The position numbers were made by a program, and so were the translations under genes. Source: Parelaphostrongylus tenuis (lineage: Eukaryota > Nematoda > Chromadorea > Rhabditida > Metastrongylidae). Taken from it: DNA of 64,000 nucleotides. Every line of letters begins with the position of its first letter. Position 1 is the stretch's first letter. Shown piece by piece: positions 1 to 11,032 of this stretch. The DNA lies in the NCBI GenBank assembly GCA_019055375.1, contig JAHQIW010007345.1, positions 186,001 through 250,000 of the forward strand, written 5' to 3'. The notes below the pieces were generated by a model. It ran no database searches. It was given only the letters and a program-made list of their open reading frames with translations, and was not told the DNA's origin.

Positions 1-140
1 AGCCTCTGCTCTGCTACCCCTCTTTCTTCGTTTTGCATACCAATAAGCGCCCTCTTTTTATTGTTTCGAAACTCTTATGCGCGTATGATGTACTTTTTCG
101 TTTATTGCTTTGTAGTTTCTAGAAAGAGTGGAAGGAAAGC

Positions 141-232
141 GATCGTCTCGGTAGTGTAGTGGTAGCACGCGCTCGCGGTAGGATGAAACTCTGGTTCAAG
201 TCCCAACCAGGGTGGAATATTTTGCACAGCAT
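141..232 (+). repeat. tRNA-like SINE head (family T)
   Basis: A tRNA-like module with an A-box-like TAGTGTAGTGG near 152-162 and a B box GGTTCAAGTCC at 193-203, followed by the tail TTTTGCACAGC. The tail resembles TTTTGCACATCAC after the tRNA-like modules near 55.3 kb and 57.9 kb, so these form one family. The anticodon arm does not fold canonically, so I call it a tRNA-derived repeat and not a tRNA gene. It lies upstream of the first rpia-1 exon found. Confidence 0.6.
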
Positions 233-362
233 TCAGTGCCTTAGATGTATATTTGTAACATCATACTATTGCTAAAAAGCAGCAAAAATAAAGAAATCAT
301 CAGATTGTGATGATCACATAACATATTTTAAACCTTTATGAGATCCGATAGGGCACTTATAC

Positions 363-408
363 AGTACTATACGGGCTCGTTTCGTCCTTACAGGCTCATC
401 CGTAGCAC
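363..408 (-). ncRNA. Hammerhead ribozyme motif, left arm of element A (mutated)
   Basis: On the minus strand: stem I 5' strand GTGCTA, core CGGATGA where CTGANGA is expected (U4 to G), a weak stem II, GAA, stem III ACGAGCCCGT, then A17 and TAGTAC. GTGCTA pairs with TAGTAC over six positions with one G-U. The overall fold is type I, but the U4 change makes activity unlikely. Confidence 0.6.
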
Positions 409-619
409 TGTTCCTTTCGTTTGAGCCGATCCCTTGGGAATAAACCTCCTATTTATGAAGGAATCGACGCCGAATAACAAATCCCGCAAGTGAGGTGATA
501 ATATCCGCGACATTGCAGTGACCAACAATCGAGCTCGTGGCTGGTAAAAAGGTAGTTATCTGGCGTCGATCCATTTACAAGTAGGGGTATATTCCCAAGG
601 GATCGGTTGAATTAAAACT

Positions 620-664
620 GTGCTACCGATGAGCCTACAAAGGCGAAACGAGCCCGTGTAGTAC
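620..664 (+). ncRNA. Hammerhead ribozyme motif, right arm of element A (mutated)
   Basis: Stem I GTGCTA pairs with TAGTAC. The core reads CCGATGA (U4 to C), stem II is GCC-TACAAA-GGC, then GAA and stem III ACGAGCCCGT. The residue at the cleavage position is G, where A, C or U is required. This is a well-preserved fold with two disabling changes. Confidence 0.6.
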
Positions 665-819
665 TGTGCAGTACCTACCAGAGCTCACGAAAGGCTCAAA
701 ACATGTCATTTGATTATCAGATTATTATTGTTTTTGAGCGAAGGCATAAAAAACAGTCAAATGAAGAGGTATGATTCTTTAGATTATCTTTTTTAGTTTT
801 GCTTATCTGATAGTTTCAG

Positions 820-2180
820 GCTGCATACGTTTGTGCAGAGACGAATATCACAAGCGGTTGTCGGCTTGGTGTTGGCTCTGGTTCGACTGTAAAGTAAGTT
901 AGTTTTATCTTTAGAATATACACGATGGTTCCATCCTCAATTCGGTTCCATCCTTAATTCAAGGCTCACCAAGCTTTTCTGATGCCAGACTTCTATGGGA
1001 GGATTGCAGCACTGACTTAGTACATCGATAGGTCACCAGGAGTTATTGTAAACGCCAGATATGCATTCAGGTCACCTCAGACGATGCTGCGAATCAAGTT
1101 GAATGCATAGCGCATCCCTCACAAAATTGATCAATGCTAAGAGCTTTATGCTTTATCCTTTCAATCCTGTATAGGTGTAATTCATGCTTTTTGTTTCTTT
1201 CCTTTTCTATTTGTAGATATCTCGTCGAGTACTTGGAATCCGCAGTTAAGTCTGGAAAGTTGCAAAATATTGTCTGTGTACCGACAAGTTTCTTGGTAAG
1301 TCTTGCTAATATTTTCCTTTTCTAGTAGTCATTTCATTATAGTTTTCCCTCTTCTTAAGAACTGTCCTTTTATGTAAGCTTGCGAGAGATCAGTATATCT
1401 TTTTCAAAATCGATGTCACCATTTCGGCTACTTCAACTTCTTCGAATCGGTTTGTCTTATCTAAGACTTCTTCAGAGTTGCTTTATCAGGAAAGTCCTCA
1501 ATGACTGACTTCCGCGGACCCAAACTGGACGTGTCCGTCAGCGTCGGAACAACTCTATCTCCTCTGCCCAGTACTGATCTTAAGATCGCACGCGAATCCG
1601 TTCAAGACTTAGCTCCGTGTCTTGCAACGAAAAGTAGTACTGTAGTCGGCGACTAATCTGGGCACAGTAGGTGGAGTTGTTCCCACACTGGTGGACACTT
1701 CAAGTTTTAGTCCACGGAAGTCAACCGGTTAATCTGACAAAACGACTCAGAAAAAGGCGAGGCTGACAAAATGTCAGCCACCGATTTTGAAGAAAATACC
1801 GACCTCACGTAGGCGTTATACGAAAAGATTTTTCCTGAGATGTTATTAGCTTTTTATTCTACATGCCGATATTTAGTGAAAGTCGGTCTTTTGACTCTTC
1901 TATCATACTTATATTTGTTCAATTGCAAACTTGCGAATTGTTTAGCAGACCTCAATGAATTCTTCCTACAGTCCAACCAGTAATCAAATTACTACTAAAG
2001 TATAGTAGCCCTGGTTTACGTTTTAGACTAAAAAGTGGCTGCTAGACGCTGGCTTATCTGTTACTGATTTGGACGCTACACCTGAACTGGACATTTGCAT
2101 TGATGGAGCTGACGAGGTAAGAGTCGATTTGTGGTTGTCTGGGAATTAAAGTAGATGCTTTTGAATCCTTCAAGTGCATT

Positions 2181-2213
<33 letters not shown>

Positions 2214-5200
2214 GCACGCATATGCATGTGTATGTACATATGTACATATATACATGTATCGGACTGCGACTCTTTGATACAAACCGGCATTTGAGTCACA
2301 TGTTGTCGTTCTTTTCTCGATAATTCTTTCCACCGCAGTGAAACTTTCGAAGTTTTTTATTGTATTAAATCGATTGCTTCCGTCAATCTGAGCATCGTGG
2401 TCTGAAAAACGTCTTGTTTGTGTATATTACAATTTACACTACATGAGGAGTGTGACAGTTCGTCTCCTTTCTTTGTGAATCCCACTGCATTCATTGACTC
2501 GATCGTTCTTCTCAAGTTCTCGACAAGAAATATCAAGCCCTCTTGCTAGGGTGAACCGAATAAGCTCAGGATGGAGCGCTGAAAACAAAGCTATATCTAG
2601 CTGAAATGAGGCAAGAATTCAATTGGGGTTTTCTAGTCCGAAAATATCATTGGACATAATTACGGCATAAGCGAGAGAGTAGCGCAGTGATTATGAAAAG
2701 GAAGGAGATAGGTGATGCGCTGGTTTGATCTTTCCCCCAATCCTTTTTTACAGTCAGTGAGCTGAACGCTCAGAAACTCGCTTAAGAAAGTTTTATGAGA
2801 AGGAACCCTTATCACGGCTACCTCTAAAATTGCAGGGGTCTTTTCTACCTGCATTCCACATTATGAAGAGGACAAAATTCTTTAGCAGTAGCCCAAGAAA
2901 CTTGTGACGTGTTCGAGGATTTTTTGTGGAGGATGGGTTGCGAAGATACAAATCGAATACGAGCAGTGCTGACATCCGCACACTAAATTATGATAACAGG
3001 TTCCATAAAAATGAATTTAGAATCATCTCTCGAAGAAGCGAACTTTTCAGGCGGGGACTTCTTCTTTGCAATTAGGTTCCAATTTCTTTGCTATATTAAT
3101 TCAAAGAACAACTCTAGCAACACCAGGGTAAGATGAACTTCGAATTAGTCAAGTTTTCTGTCAATCTTGGATACCTTTTTACTAGATCAATATCACGCGT
3201 CACAGAAGTTGGAGAGGCAGGATCACGAGGTCACCGCATTCCTTTCATATTGGGGCGATGGATGGGATACGCTAACCTGCTGAGCTCTCCCAAATACTAA
3301 CAAGTAAATTCATGACATGAAGTTGGGAGTTAGAAATTTGGCACCTTGAGTCTTTCGGTCGGTTTCATTGTTACATCAGAGAACTTGCTGTAGAATCATC
3401 CAAAACGTAATTAAACACGGTGTAAACTGATTTGGAAATGAAGGAATGCAGACAAATTCTGGCCAACGCTCATTTTCTGATTCGCATTTTTTTTTATTCT
3501 GATTTTTTATATCGCATAGTACGGGGAAAAAACGATTGCTTTCTGGCATGACAGTTATCAAGGTGGCGATTTATCGCGTATGCTTTGGTCAGAATGAGAG
3601 CTATAAGAATCTATTCCCTTTCCAAGCAATCAAATGCAACTTTATCTACCTCTCACTGTAGAATTTTTGGTCCATGGAACATAAGGAATTTTTGGAGGCT
3701 TCTTTTCAACAAGGAATCTCGTTCAAAGCTGTCATTATGCTTGAAAAAGATTGATGGGCGGTTTACAGTAGGTCAGCGAATTTTTTCGACTGAGACAGTG
3801 TTCCATACTCGAACACTGCAACGTTGCCATTGTTGGCTGAACGATAGCGATCTTCTAATATCGCGCAACAATGTGACTCTACTGAGGATCCCTAGTTTAC
3901 ATCGCTTACAAACATTGTAGATTTTAGTTCCTTTCTTCAATTTCCAAGCATCATTTTTTCGCTATCATAGTTTCTTCAGAATTCAGCAACTTGTGGAGAA
4001 AATGGTTTCAGCCTAAATAAAAACCAGACTGTAGCCTTCTTTTGGTGAATCTGATTCTAAAACATGTTGCGATACCTCAATTGGGTTTACGTGGGCATCA
4101 ATCTTTGTCGATTGTTATGCGGAATCCAGTTTCCATCACATGTCACGCGCAATGGAAAAAAAACGTTTCAATTCTTGACGAAAGGGAAATCTCATAACGA
4201 TCAACTCTTCACAGTACATCCCAGTCATACGGATTTACTTGTCGAGTTCCTCTTTGCAAATCGGGGAAGATTGACAGATATTTCGAAGGAGGCTGAACAG
4301 TGGAGCAGAACTGAATTGGGAACTGCTTGAAGGGTTCTTATAGAAAGTGATTTTGATTATATCACGGTAGACGTAAGGAAATTCTTACAGCCGACAGCTG
4401 CTTATTTAATTTGCAGACTGTTGTTCAAAGACGAAGATTTCATCTAAGGGCTCTGCAAAACGATTCAGAGACAGTAGCGAAACGAATGCATGAGACCAGA
4501 GCTTCCACAAAATAATGTGAATTTGGTCGAGGACTGATAGAGAACATTTATTCTGTCAAGAATGTTTTCTATGAATGCACCATTTAATCGGCTTCATCGA
4601 GCATCTCAGAAATGGTTGAAATAATATCCCATCTACACGATGACTTGCAATAGCTTCCGACTACCGATGTATCCAATCACTAGTCTCCCACACACGTCGT
4701 ATTGTTTTCCAGCTCCGGAGAAAAAGAAGATTTCGTGAGCCGAGGAGGCTGGTGAAACCGACGATTACATGTGCGTGTCTTGCTGAGCACGTCCAGCCGC
4801 TATGTACATGTGCTCCGTTGTGGTGTTTTGAATAACTTTTTCTGGCTTAACCGTCCACAAGCTTCTAGACTCTTAGGTCTCCTTCACTTATTGTCCTCAT
4901 GTAGTCATTATATAATTTGTGGGGTTGTTTTTCTTCACGACCAGTCTTGAATATGTGCACAGTAGCCACTTGAATTTCATGATTCTCATTTTTGTCGCAG
5001 TATTTAAAGTGGAAATCAGGTTGAAGTATATGGTCGTCTTTTCTTGCCCGGACTTTTATTTTTCAAATTCTGATCGCTTTTCAAAATTATGTTGATTCAT
5101 TTGCAGATCGACTCCGATTTCAATTGTATCAAAGGTGGCGGTGGCTGCCTTGCTCGTGAAAAAATCGTCCAACATGCCGCTCACAAATTCTTCGTAAACT

Positions 5201-6963
5201 TTTACAGTACTTAATTTTAGTTGAACTTGCTTTTCGGTTATGAAGGAGCAAATGAGTATTCGACCTCGTTTGCTGTTAGACCTTCCGCGGGCCATGGGAA
5301 AGTACTATTCTTGTTATTCAATTAGGAATTGTTTTATGAAACTACAGATTAAACGTCTGACTTTAATACCAAAAGATTTTTTTTCGCGTTCATGCGTTTT
5401 TCGTGCTTCCAGCGAAAGTAATGGTTGAATTGCGCCGCCGATGTAAAACATAGTTTTATTTTGAACGTTGTGGCGATATAACAGGGTCTTTTTGAAAACC
5501 GGCCACGTACGAATCTAGCCAGAGATTCAAGCTTACGAATAATCACTAACACTCCTATGGAAATTCTTGTACATCGAGTGAGGTCTGTTCTTTTGTTCCC
5601 TCATAAGCGAAAAGAACCAAGTTGAATTATATATGCGATATAAAAAACAGGCCTAGTTTTTGAACATCTTTGTGACACATCTCTTTTAGATAAGCTACTT
5701 TCTTTTTCCAGGTAATTGCTGATAGCTCAAAGGAATCTGCAATTCTTGGAGAACATTTTAGCTACATTCCCATTGAAGTAAGATTTTAGTGGAGTCAGTA
5801 TTTTTGTCCTTTTGTGATGATTTGAGGAGGTTACTATTGCAAAGAATAGTTTTACTTCAGGTGCTTCCATTCGCCGCTTCATGTGTACTGCGAACTTTGC
5901 CACGTTTGGAAGGCGGTAGTGCACAGTTAAGAATGGCTACAAAAAAGTGTGGCCCCGTACTTACTGATAACAACAACTATATAATTGATTGGACCTTTGA
6001 AAAGAACAAGACTCGTAATTGGCAAGAAATTCAAATGAAACTTGCCAATACTCCTGGTGAGCTTTTACGGTTTTAGCTATGGTTTTACGAAATCTCAATC
6101 CTTGTGAATTGAAAGAAACATAATCGTGTATTCAGTATTGGTGTTCATTCATTACTTGTGGCCGCAACAGCTGACTTTTCAACTGATTTGGTTTTCGACA
6201 GGATGACCTTTGTTGCTACCTTTCGGTCAATCGCATGCACATTCTGAGGCTAGAACTACCTCTGTGGACTTCAATTTTTTTCTATTCATTCAAGACGACC
6301 TCTCTTCACATCGACTGGGGTGAATCTCGGCACTTCTTACATTCGATCGGTTTCTTTGCAGCCATCGTTCAGGTTATCAAGCTACTGCTTGTGGATTCAG
6401 CTGCTGTTTGAGTACTGTCGCGTTCGTCATAAACGTCGTTGAACACCGTTGGATCGGGTTCTTTTAGGAGTGCTGTAGAAATCTTGTTAGAGCGTCTTTA
6501 CATACATTGGAGGAGTGGAACTGATTCTGTGCAAGTCTAGTACCAAATTACCTGCGAGAGTGGATGGCATATTGAGTCTGAACGGGGTTGGATCAATGTT
6601 GTGCTATTGATGTACACTTGAGACCTGATCACTCGCTGTATTAATAAATTTCTATTGTTGTTTATGGAAGAAACCATCTATAAAACTGATTGTATCTCGA
6701 CTATGACGTTTATTTGTGATGGCAAAAATTTCGGATGTCTGTTTGCTCCAAAATTTGTGAAAATCGTATTTTTCCATATCGAAGCGATTTCTAAGGAATG
6801 GCTTGTGTACTTGGCAAATGTAATACTTCATCTTTGACAGTACAATACAAGAACTATTCTAGGTATTGTTGAAACTGGTCTCTTCCTTGGAGTCGTTGAT
6901 AAGGTATATTTCGCATATCCAGACGGAGCGGTAAAGGAACTTGAGGCATGCAAAAAGCGATAG
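820..6963 (+). CDS. rpia-1: Ribose-5-phosphate isomerase A (5'-incomplete, 7 exons)
   Basis: Interconverts ribose 5-phosphate and ribulose 5-phosphate in the cytosolic non-oxidative pentose phosphate pathway. Exons: 820-893, 1217-1295, 2027-2116, 5107-5193, 5712-5777, 5861-6056, 6863-6963; all phases join and give 230 residues before the TAG at 6961. Seen in order: GVGSGSTVK (phosphate-binding loop), VCVPTSF, DICIDGADE (the two active-site Asp of the family), IKGGGGCLAREK (catalytic Lys and Glu), VIADSSK, LRMATKKCGPVLTDN and a C-terminal GIVETGLF. Family members have about 235-250 residues, so only some 15-20 N-terminal residues are missing. Their exon lies upstream of 820 among repeats, or before the window; I found no convincing ATG exon. 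The 3-kb intron 3 and the 0.8-kb last intron are large for a nematode. The gene converges on the elongase gene. Every catalytic motif is intact. Confidence 0.93.
960..1165 (+). repeat. SINE family S copy (head lost), in rpia-1 intron
   Basis: Matches the body and tail of the complete family S copy at 56.65 kb: GCTCACCAAGC, GGAGGATTGCAGCACTGAC, AGTTATTGTAAACGCCAG, TATGCATTCAGGTCACC, GCATAGCGCATCCCTCAC and the end AGAGCTTTATGCTTTATCC. The tRNA-like head is missing. Confidence 0.6.
1400..1850. repeat. Foldback (MITE-like) element in rpia-1 intron 2
   Basis: Two diverged arms of roughly 190 bp in inverted orientation. The left arm includes GACTTCCGCGGAC and GGAACAACTCTATCTCC (about 1505-1566); the right arm carries their reverse complements, GGAGTTGTTCCCACAC and GTCCACGGAAGTC (about 1671-1723). 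The outer ends match as TTTTTCAAAATCG and CGATTTTGAAGAAAA. No ORF. Confidence 0.6.
2117..5106. other. Large rpia-1 intron 3, no gene seen
   Basis: Nearly 3 kb of AT-rich intron. It holds an (AT)n run at 2180-2207 and a degenerate tRNA-like stretch near 2670-2755. I found no convincing exon; the short open frames have no splice-consistent context. Confidence 0.6.
2180..2207. repeat. (AT)n microsatellite
   Basis: A perfect TA dinucleotide run inside rpia-1 intron 3, followed by an alternating purine-pyrimidine tract (GTATGCACGC and similar). Confidence 0.9.
5470..5660. repeat. Arm fragment of foldback family M, in rpia-1 intron 4
   Basis: Contains GGGTCTTTTTGAAAACCGGC, CACTAACACTCCTATGGAAA and a following GTGAGGTC block. 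The same order occurs in the right arms of the foldbacks near 50.8 kb and 62.85 kb (for example TAGCAACACTCCTACG). A single arm, so a fragment. Confidence 0.5.
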
Positions 6964-7774
6964 AATGTCTTGAAGATTTGCCTTAATACTTCTGGATGTT
7001 CTTCCCTGTTATCCTTTTCAAGTATTTCACTTACATCTACAGACCTCGAACTGTTCAATATACCTTCACTTCTCTAGATTATATGTACCTCCATGTAAAA
7101 TCTTGAGATTTTTCTACCTTTTATCTCCCTTTTTTGGCCTTTTTGTTGTGCTGCCGTTGTTGAGTATTTCGAGCGGTTGTGGATACTTAAACATATTTTT
7201 GCAACTTTGGGTGTAGTGCATCACTTGAATTCCACCTTTCTTGGTGCACTTGTTAGTCAACTTGACTTTAAACACCAATCTATATTCCTTTTGACTCCCT
7301 TTTCTCTTTTATCATTGATAACGATTATTGTTTACCGACGGTATAGCCTTTTTCGTCTTTGACGGTCACTTGCAAGTACTTGTTTGAAATTGAATGATTT
7401 TCGTGGTCGAATTATCAAAAGCTATATCCATAAATATCCATATTACGGGCGGTTGAGTTTTAAATACACCGTTGTGTTCGCTCAGAATTTCGGATGAGTT
7501 AGAGTAGAGATTACCTACACCTTCCTTAGAGTTGAAAGAAATAGTTGGAGGAATATTACTAAGATGTTAAAGGGCACTTATTTCGCAGTGTTTATAAGGA
7601 CTTTGCAATACACGGAGTCGCATGTTCGATTCCGAGCTGGCTAAACAGAACTGTCCGTTCTTCCGAGGTAGAACAGTTGGCAAAAGAACTGCCTGTGAAG
7701 GTAGAAACACTGACTTGGCGCAAGGAATTTTTCGAATTATGCATTCATTTGACAAGTTCTTTGTTAATTTCTAG

Positions 7775-8049
7775 AACTTTGGCCATTCGCTGGCTTTTAT
7801 TCAACCTCATCACAACCGTGGGCATTTTCACGTCTCAAGTCCTCTGGATCATGTGTCATTGGTGCCAACTGAAGTGCACATTGAAATCATCACGTACGGT
7901 CTGCGAGCTCTTCTAATAGTGTGCCCATTTCTTGAAATATCGCTCAATTAATTAGTTCAGTCAATGTTTTTTTTTCGTGTCCCTCCAGCTTATACGTATC
8001 CGCTACTTTCTTCTGTACGTTCCCATGTTGTTGGGCATCTCTTATATGA
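7775..8049 (+). CDS. Possible terminal exons of an unrecognised gene
   Basis: Speculative. A TTTCTAG acceptor is followed by an open exon 7775-7893, rich in His and aliphatic residues (ending EVHIEIIT). A GTACGG donor follows, then a 95-bp intron with a good polypyrimidine tract (TTTTTTTTTCGTGTCCCTCCAG). The exon 7989-8049 is in phase and encodes a hydrophobic end (LYVSATFFCTFPCCWASL) before TGA. The phase match and small intron are what support it. There is no recognised domain and no first exon, and chance cannot be excluded. Confidence 0.2.
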
Positions 8050-8524
8050 GATCTAACCTTCTGCGTAGTGGAAGAAGTCCGTTGTTATCTTGCCATGATG
8101 TTATTAATCGACGGCGTAGCTTCGAAATCAACGCGCATGGTCGTGAAAGCGTCAATACATGGTTTGTTGCTGTAGGCAGAGTATCAGAAGTTGAAGGGTT
8201 TTCCCTCAGATGCTTAGCAAAATATGCATCAAAGATGTTAATTATTAATTCATTCATTCCACTTCATTTCAATGAATCCCACTTTCTGACTGCAGAATCA
8301 GTAAAAATTAGGAATGAAGCTCGTCCTACATGAAAGAAAATCTTTAGAGAAAACGCAGAAAATTCAGCTGTATGATATTTACTGTGCTGCATAAAAAACA
8401 AACAACAAATGATCAAAGGTTGTCGTTCTTTGTTTTCGACTGTTTTCTGAGATCTCGCTTAGAACAATATAATCTGGAAATGTATTTTTGAGCTTTTCAC
8501 GAGGTCTTTCCGCGGCACTTATAC

Positions 8525-8576
8525 GGTGCAACAAGACACGTGTTTCGGCATTACAGTCTCGTCAGTTGCACGGTGC
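8525..8576 (-). ncRNA. Hammerhead ribozyme motif, left arm of element B
   Basis: Minus strand: GTGCAA, core CTGACGA, stem II region GACTGTAATGCC (one mismatch), GAA, stem III ACACGTGT, C17, then TTGTTGCACC. The catalytic core residues and the GTC cleavage triplet are intact. Stem I pairs only imperfectly because of an apparent TTG duplication on the 3' side. Confidence 0.6.
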
Positions 8577-9026
8577 CTTTCGTCTGAGCCAATCCCTTTT
8601 AGGGGAGAACCCCCTTACGTAAGCGAATCGTCGACGAACATGTTACTCTGCGCTCGTGTAAAGTGAAAACTTCACTTCAGACACTGCAGAGACAACATAT
8701 CACTACATCTCCAGTGACAAGATCACGGGACATTATAGTGATTAACAGCCGATTGCTCAAGACGGCGAATGGCTAAAAAATACATTGTCAGACTATATTG
8801 TTTTGAGCTATGTCTGAGAAAACAGTCGATTATAAAGGTATTATCAAGAACACCAGCATTGAGCAATTGACTGTTCATCACTACAATATCCAGCGATCTT
8901 GTCATTGGATATTGTAGTATATCTCTCTAAAAGTAGATATCTTATTTTTGCAGAGTGAAGTGAGATTTTCACTTTACATGCGCACAGTGTAACATGTTCG
9001 TCAGCGATTCCTATATGTAACGGTGT

Positions 9027-9049
9027 CCCCCCCCCCCCCCCCCCCCCCC
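9027..9049. repeat. Poly-C tract (23 C)
   Basis: An uninterrupted run of 23 C in the right arm of element B, at the place where the left arm has the short AGGGGAGAACCCCC. Length is likely unstable or uncertain in assembly. Confidence 0.9.
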
Positions 9050-9074
9050 AAAAGTGATTGGCTTAGAGGAAACT

Positions 9075-9122
9075 CACCGTACAACTGACGAGGCTGTAAT
9101 GCTGAAACATGTGTCTTACACT
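9075..9122 (+). ncRNA. Hammerhead ribozyme motif, right arm of element B
   Basis: Core CTGACGA, stem II GGC-TGTAAT-GCT, GAA, stem III ACATGTGT and C17. Stem I (GTACAA against TTACAC) has lost pairs, so cleavage is doubtful. Confidence 0.55.
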
Positions 9123-11032
9123 GCATAAGTGCTGATAAAAAACCTCTTTAAAGGCTCAATCTAAATTGTCGGTTGACGTCCCTTTAAAAATATCTTATAA
9201 ATGTTGTTGCTCCTTAGCGTATCATAGACGTATTTTAATGTCACTGCAACGATCATTTTTCTAGTTGTATTTTATTTATACAAGGCAAGTTAGACTTTGA
9301 AGAAGTATTCTTTTACTCTGAGTGCTAAGAAAGGAGTCTATTTTAGCTGTCACTGAATTTATCTGACAATAAACTTTGGCCAACTACCGTAATAGCGCGC
9401 TCAAGCCTTGAGGTTGTCCAAAATCAAATCATTATTTATCTATTTTGGTCACTCGACTTAATAATGTTTTGTGAATCCCACAACTTCAATTATCCGTGTC
9501 TTGCACCCGCTATTCGTAGATGTTCCAGATTTGCGCAAGGGTAAGGTTAGAACTCGAAGAGATTGTGATCCTCGTGAATACCATTGAATGTTGATCAGCT
9601 TGATTTTTCTTGGAATCTTGTAATAGCTTGCCAAAGCAGTTCCATGTCGTTACTATAGACAATTGATACTGTGGATTAGCAATAGCTTTTCCCAAGGAAG
9701 TCTGGCATAACTCTTTAGTGCCCCTGGTACGCTTAGGTGGCGTCGAATCATCGACCAGACATGTGTTGCACGGTATTTCTAAACACCACAATTCCCATTT
9801 TTTTTGAACTTTTTGAATAGTTTAAAGAATCAAGGCGCACGTAAAGAGACATTGCACCACGAAGCTTCTAAGAATAAAGCGCTTTTGTAACGATCATATC
9901 AGAACGAAAGTGCATAGCTGTTGAGCGCAATGGACACTTTTCTAATTTCCAGTTCTCTTTTTTGAAATATCATTTCTCAGTGGTTTTATTTTGAACCACT
10001 ATCAAGAACCAAGATGATCAGCGCATATATCATTACTTTTTTCAAACTTCCTACTTTGATCCTGAGGTATTCGAAGTATTCTCCCCAAGTATGAGATATT
10101 TTTGTCATTTTTTGGCATAACTGGTGGAATCGACGTGACCATTGTCGCTAAATAAATCGAATTAAAGCGTTTATTATATTTCTCACGCCGTTGTGTTCAT
10201 CACGAACCACGAGAACAAAGTGAATTTACTTGTTTTTTTCGTTGGTGTGATAGTAAACATTGTCGTTGTTGCATTTACAACTGGTATAACTCACGTAATA
10301 TATTACAATTACATTCGAAACCATCGTCGTCTATCACTTTGCCCTTTCTTTCACCCGTTTCACTGTTTACTTTAGATTTTTTGACTCAGTGGCAGGCTGA
10401 GAACTTTTTGTGCATATGCAATAGTTTCTGTTCTGAGACTACTGCTCAGTTATTGCAACATTCTAGGTTGAATGAAATTCAGAAAGACGATAGACCTTCT
10501 GAATAACGTCCCCTACTCAAGGAAATGGAATAGAACATGCTCATAACTTAATCGATCTCTATCGTCCATTACTTTTTATTATGTCAGCTTTGTCTTAATC
10601 CCTATGTTGTGCCCGAGAGAAAAGCTGACTGGTGGAACATTTGTTACAATAAAATTCACGATATATGTCATTTTTGCACGATTGGCCATTTTAGCTAAGC
10701 CGTATGAAAAGAACGAGCAAGGATTAGTCAAGGAATAACATTCTACGAGAATGCTCTAGTCCTTTTTCTAAGGAAACACTTTACTGCATCAATAGATGAA
10801 GCCTGATTCTACACATCATACCAAGATAATTTATAAAAAAATTTGCTGTAGACTTATCGATTACCTGTATATTTTGAGTAAAGTGGAAGAAGCAATAGGA
10901 AAATTATAACAGAGGACTAGTTTGTTAAATCTCTTTGAATCATATATTACTATTCAGTAGAGGTGCAAATTAGATAAGGATTCTAAGCATTGAGAACTCT
11001 TGCCATTATTCAGGACCGGAGCGGAATCTTGT

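Larger units (their letters stand above)
255..775. repeat. Foldback element A with a hammerhead motif in each arm
   Basis: The left arm (about 255-500) is the inverted repeat of the right arm (about 560-775). Each arm carries a hammerhead-like core followed outward by a block resembling GGCTCAAAACATGTCATTTG and TTATCAGATTA. The same block follows the hammerheads of the element at 15029-15474, so A belongs to that family. The central part (AGCTCG, TTGGTCAC, GGCGTCGATTCCTT on the minus strand) also matches the interior of the 15-kb copy. Both ribozyme cores carry changes expected to disable cleavage. The boundaries are approximate. Confidence 0.65.
8455..9170. repeat. Foldback element B with a hammerhead motif in each arm
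   Basis: Two inverted arms of about 300 bp: the left includes GTCTGAGCCAATCCCTTTT and CGTCGACGAACATGTTAC, and the right carries GTAACATGTTCGTCAGCG and the matching distal parts. Inner arms also pair (CAGTGACAAGATCACGGGAC against its diverged complement near 8890-8915). Each arm has a CTGACGA hammerhead core pointing outward. The hammerhead-flanking GAGCCAATCCC block links it to elements A and D. A 23-base C run lies in the right arm at 9027-9049. Confidence 0.65.
6964..11032. other. Convergent intergenic region between rpia-1 and the elongase
   Basis: Both flanking genes end here. Contents: a possible two-exon coding stretch (7775-8049), hammerhead foldback B (8455-9170) with a 23-base C run, and otherwise AT-rich DNA. 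From 9171 to 11032 I see nothing assignable. A 93-codon minus-strand open frame at 9510-9791 shows no family motif. Confidence 0.6.
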
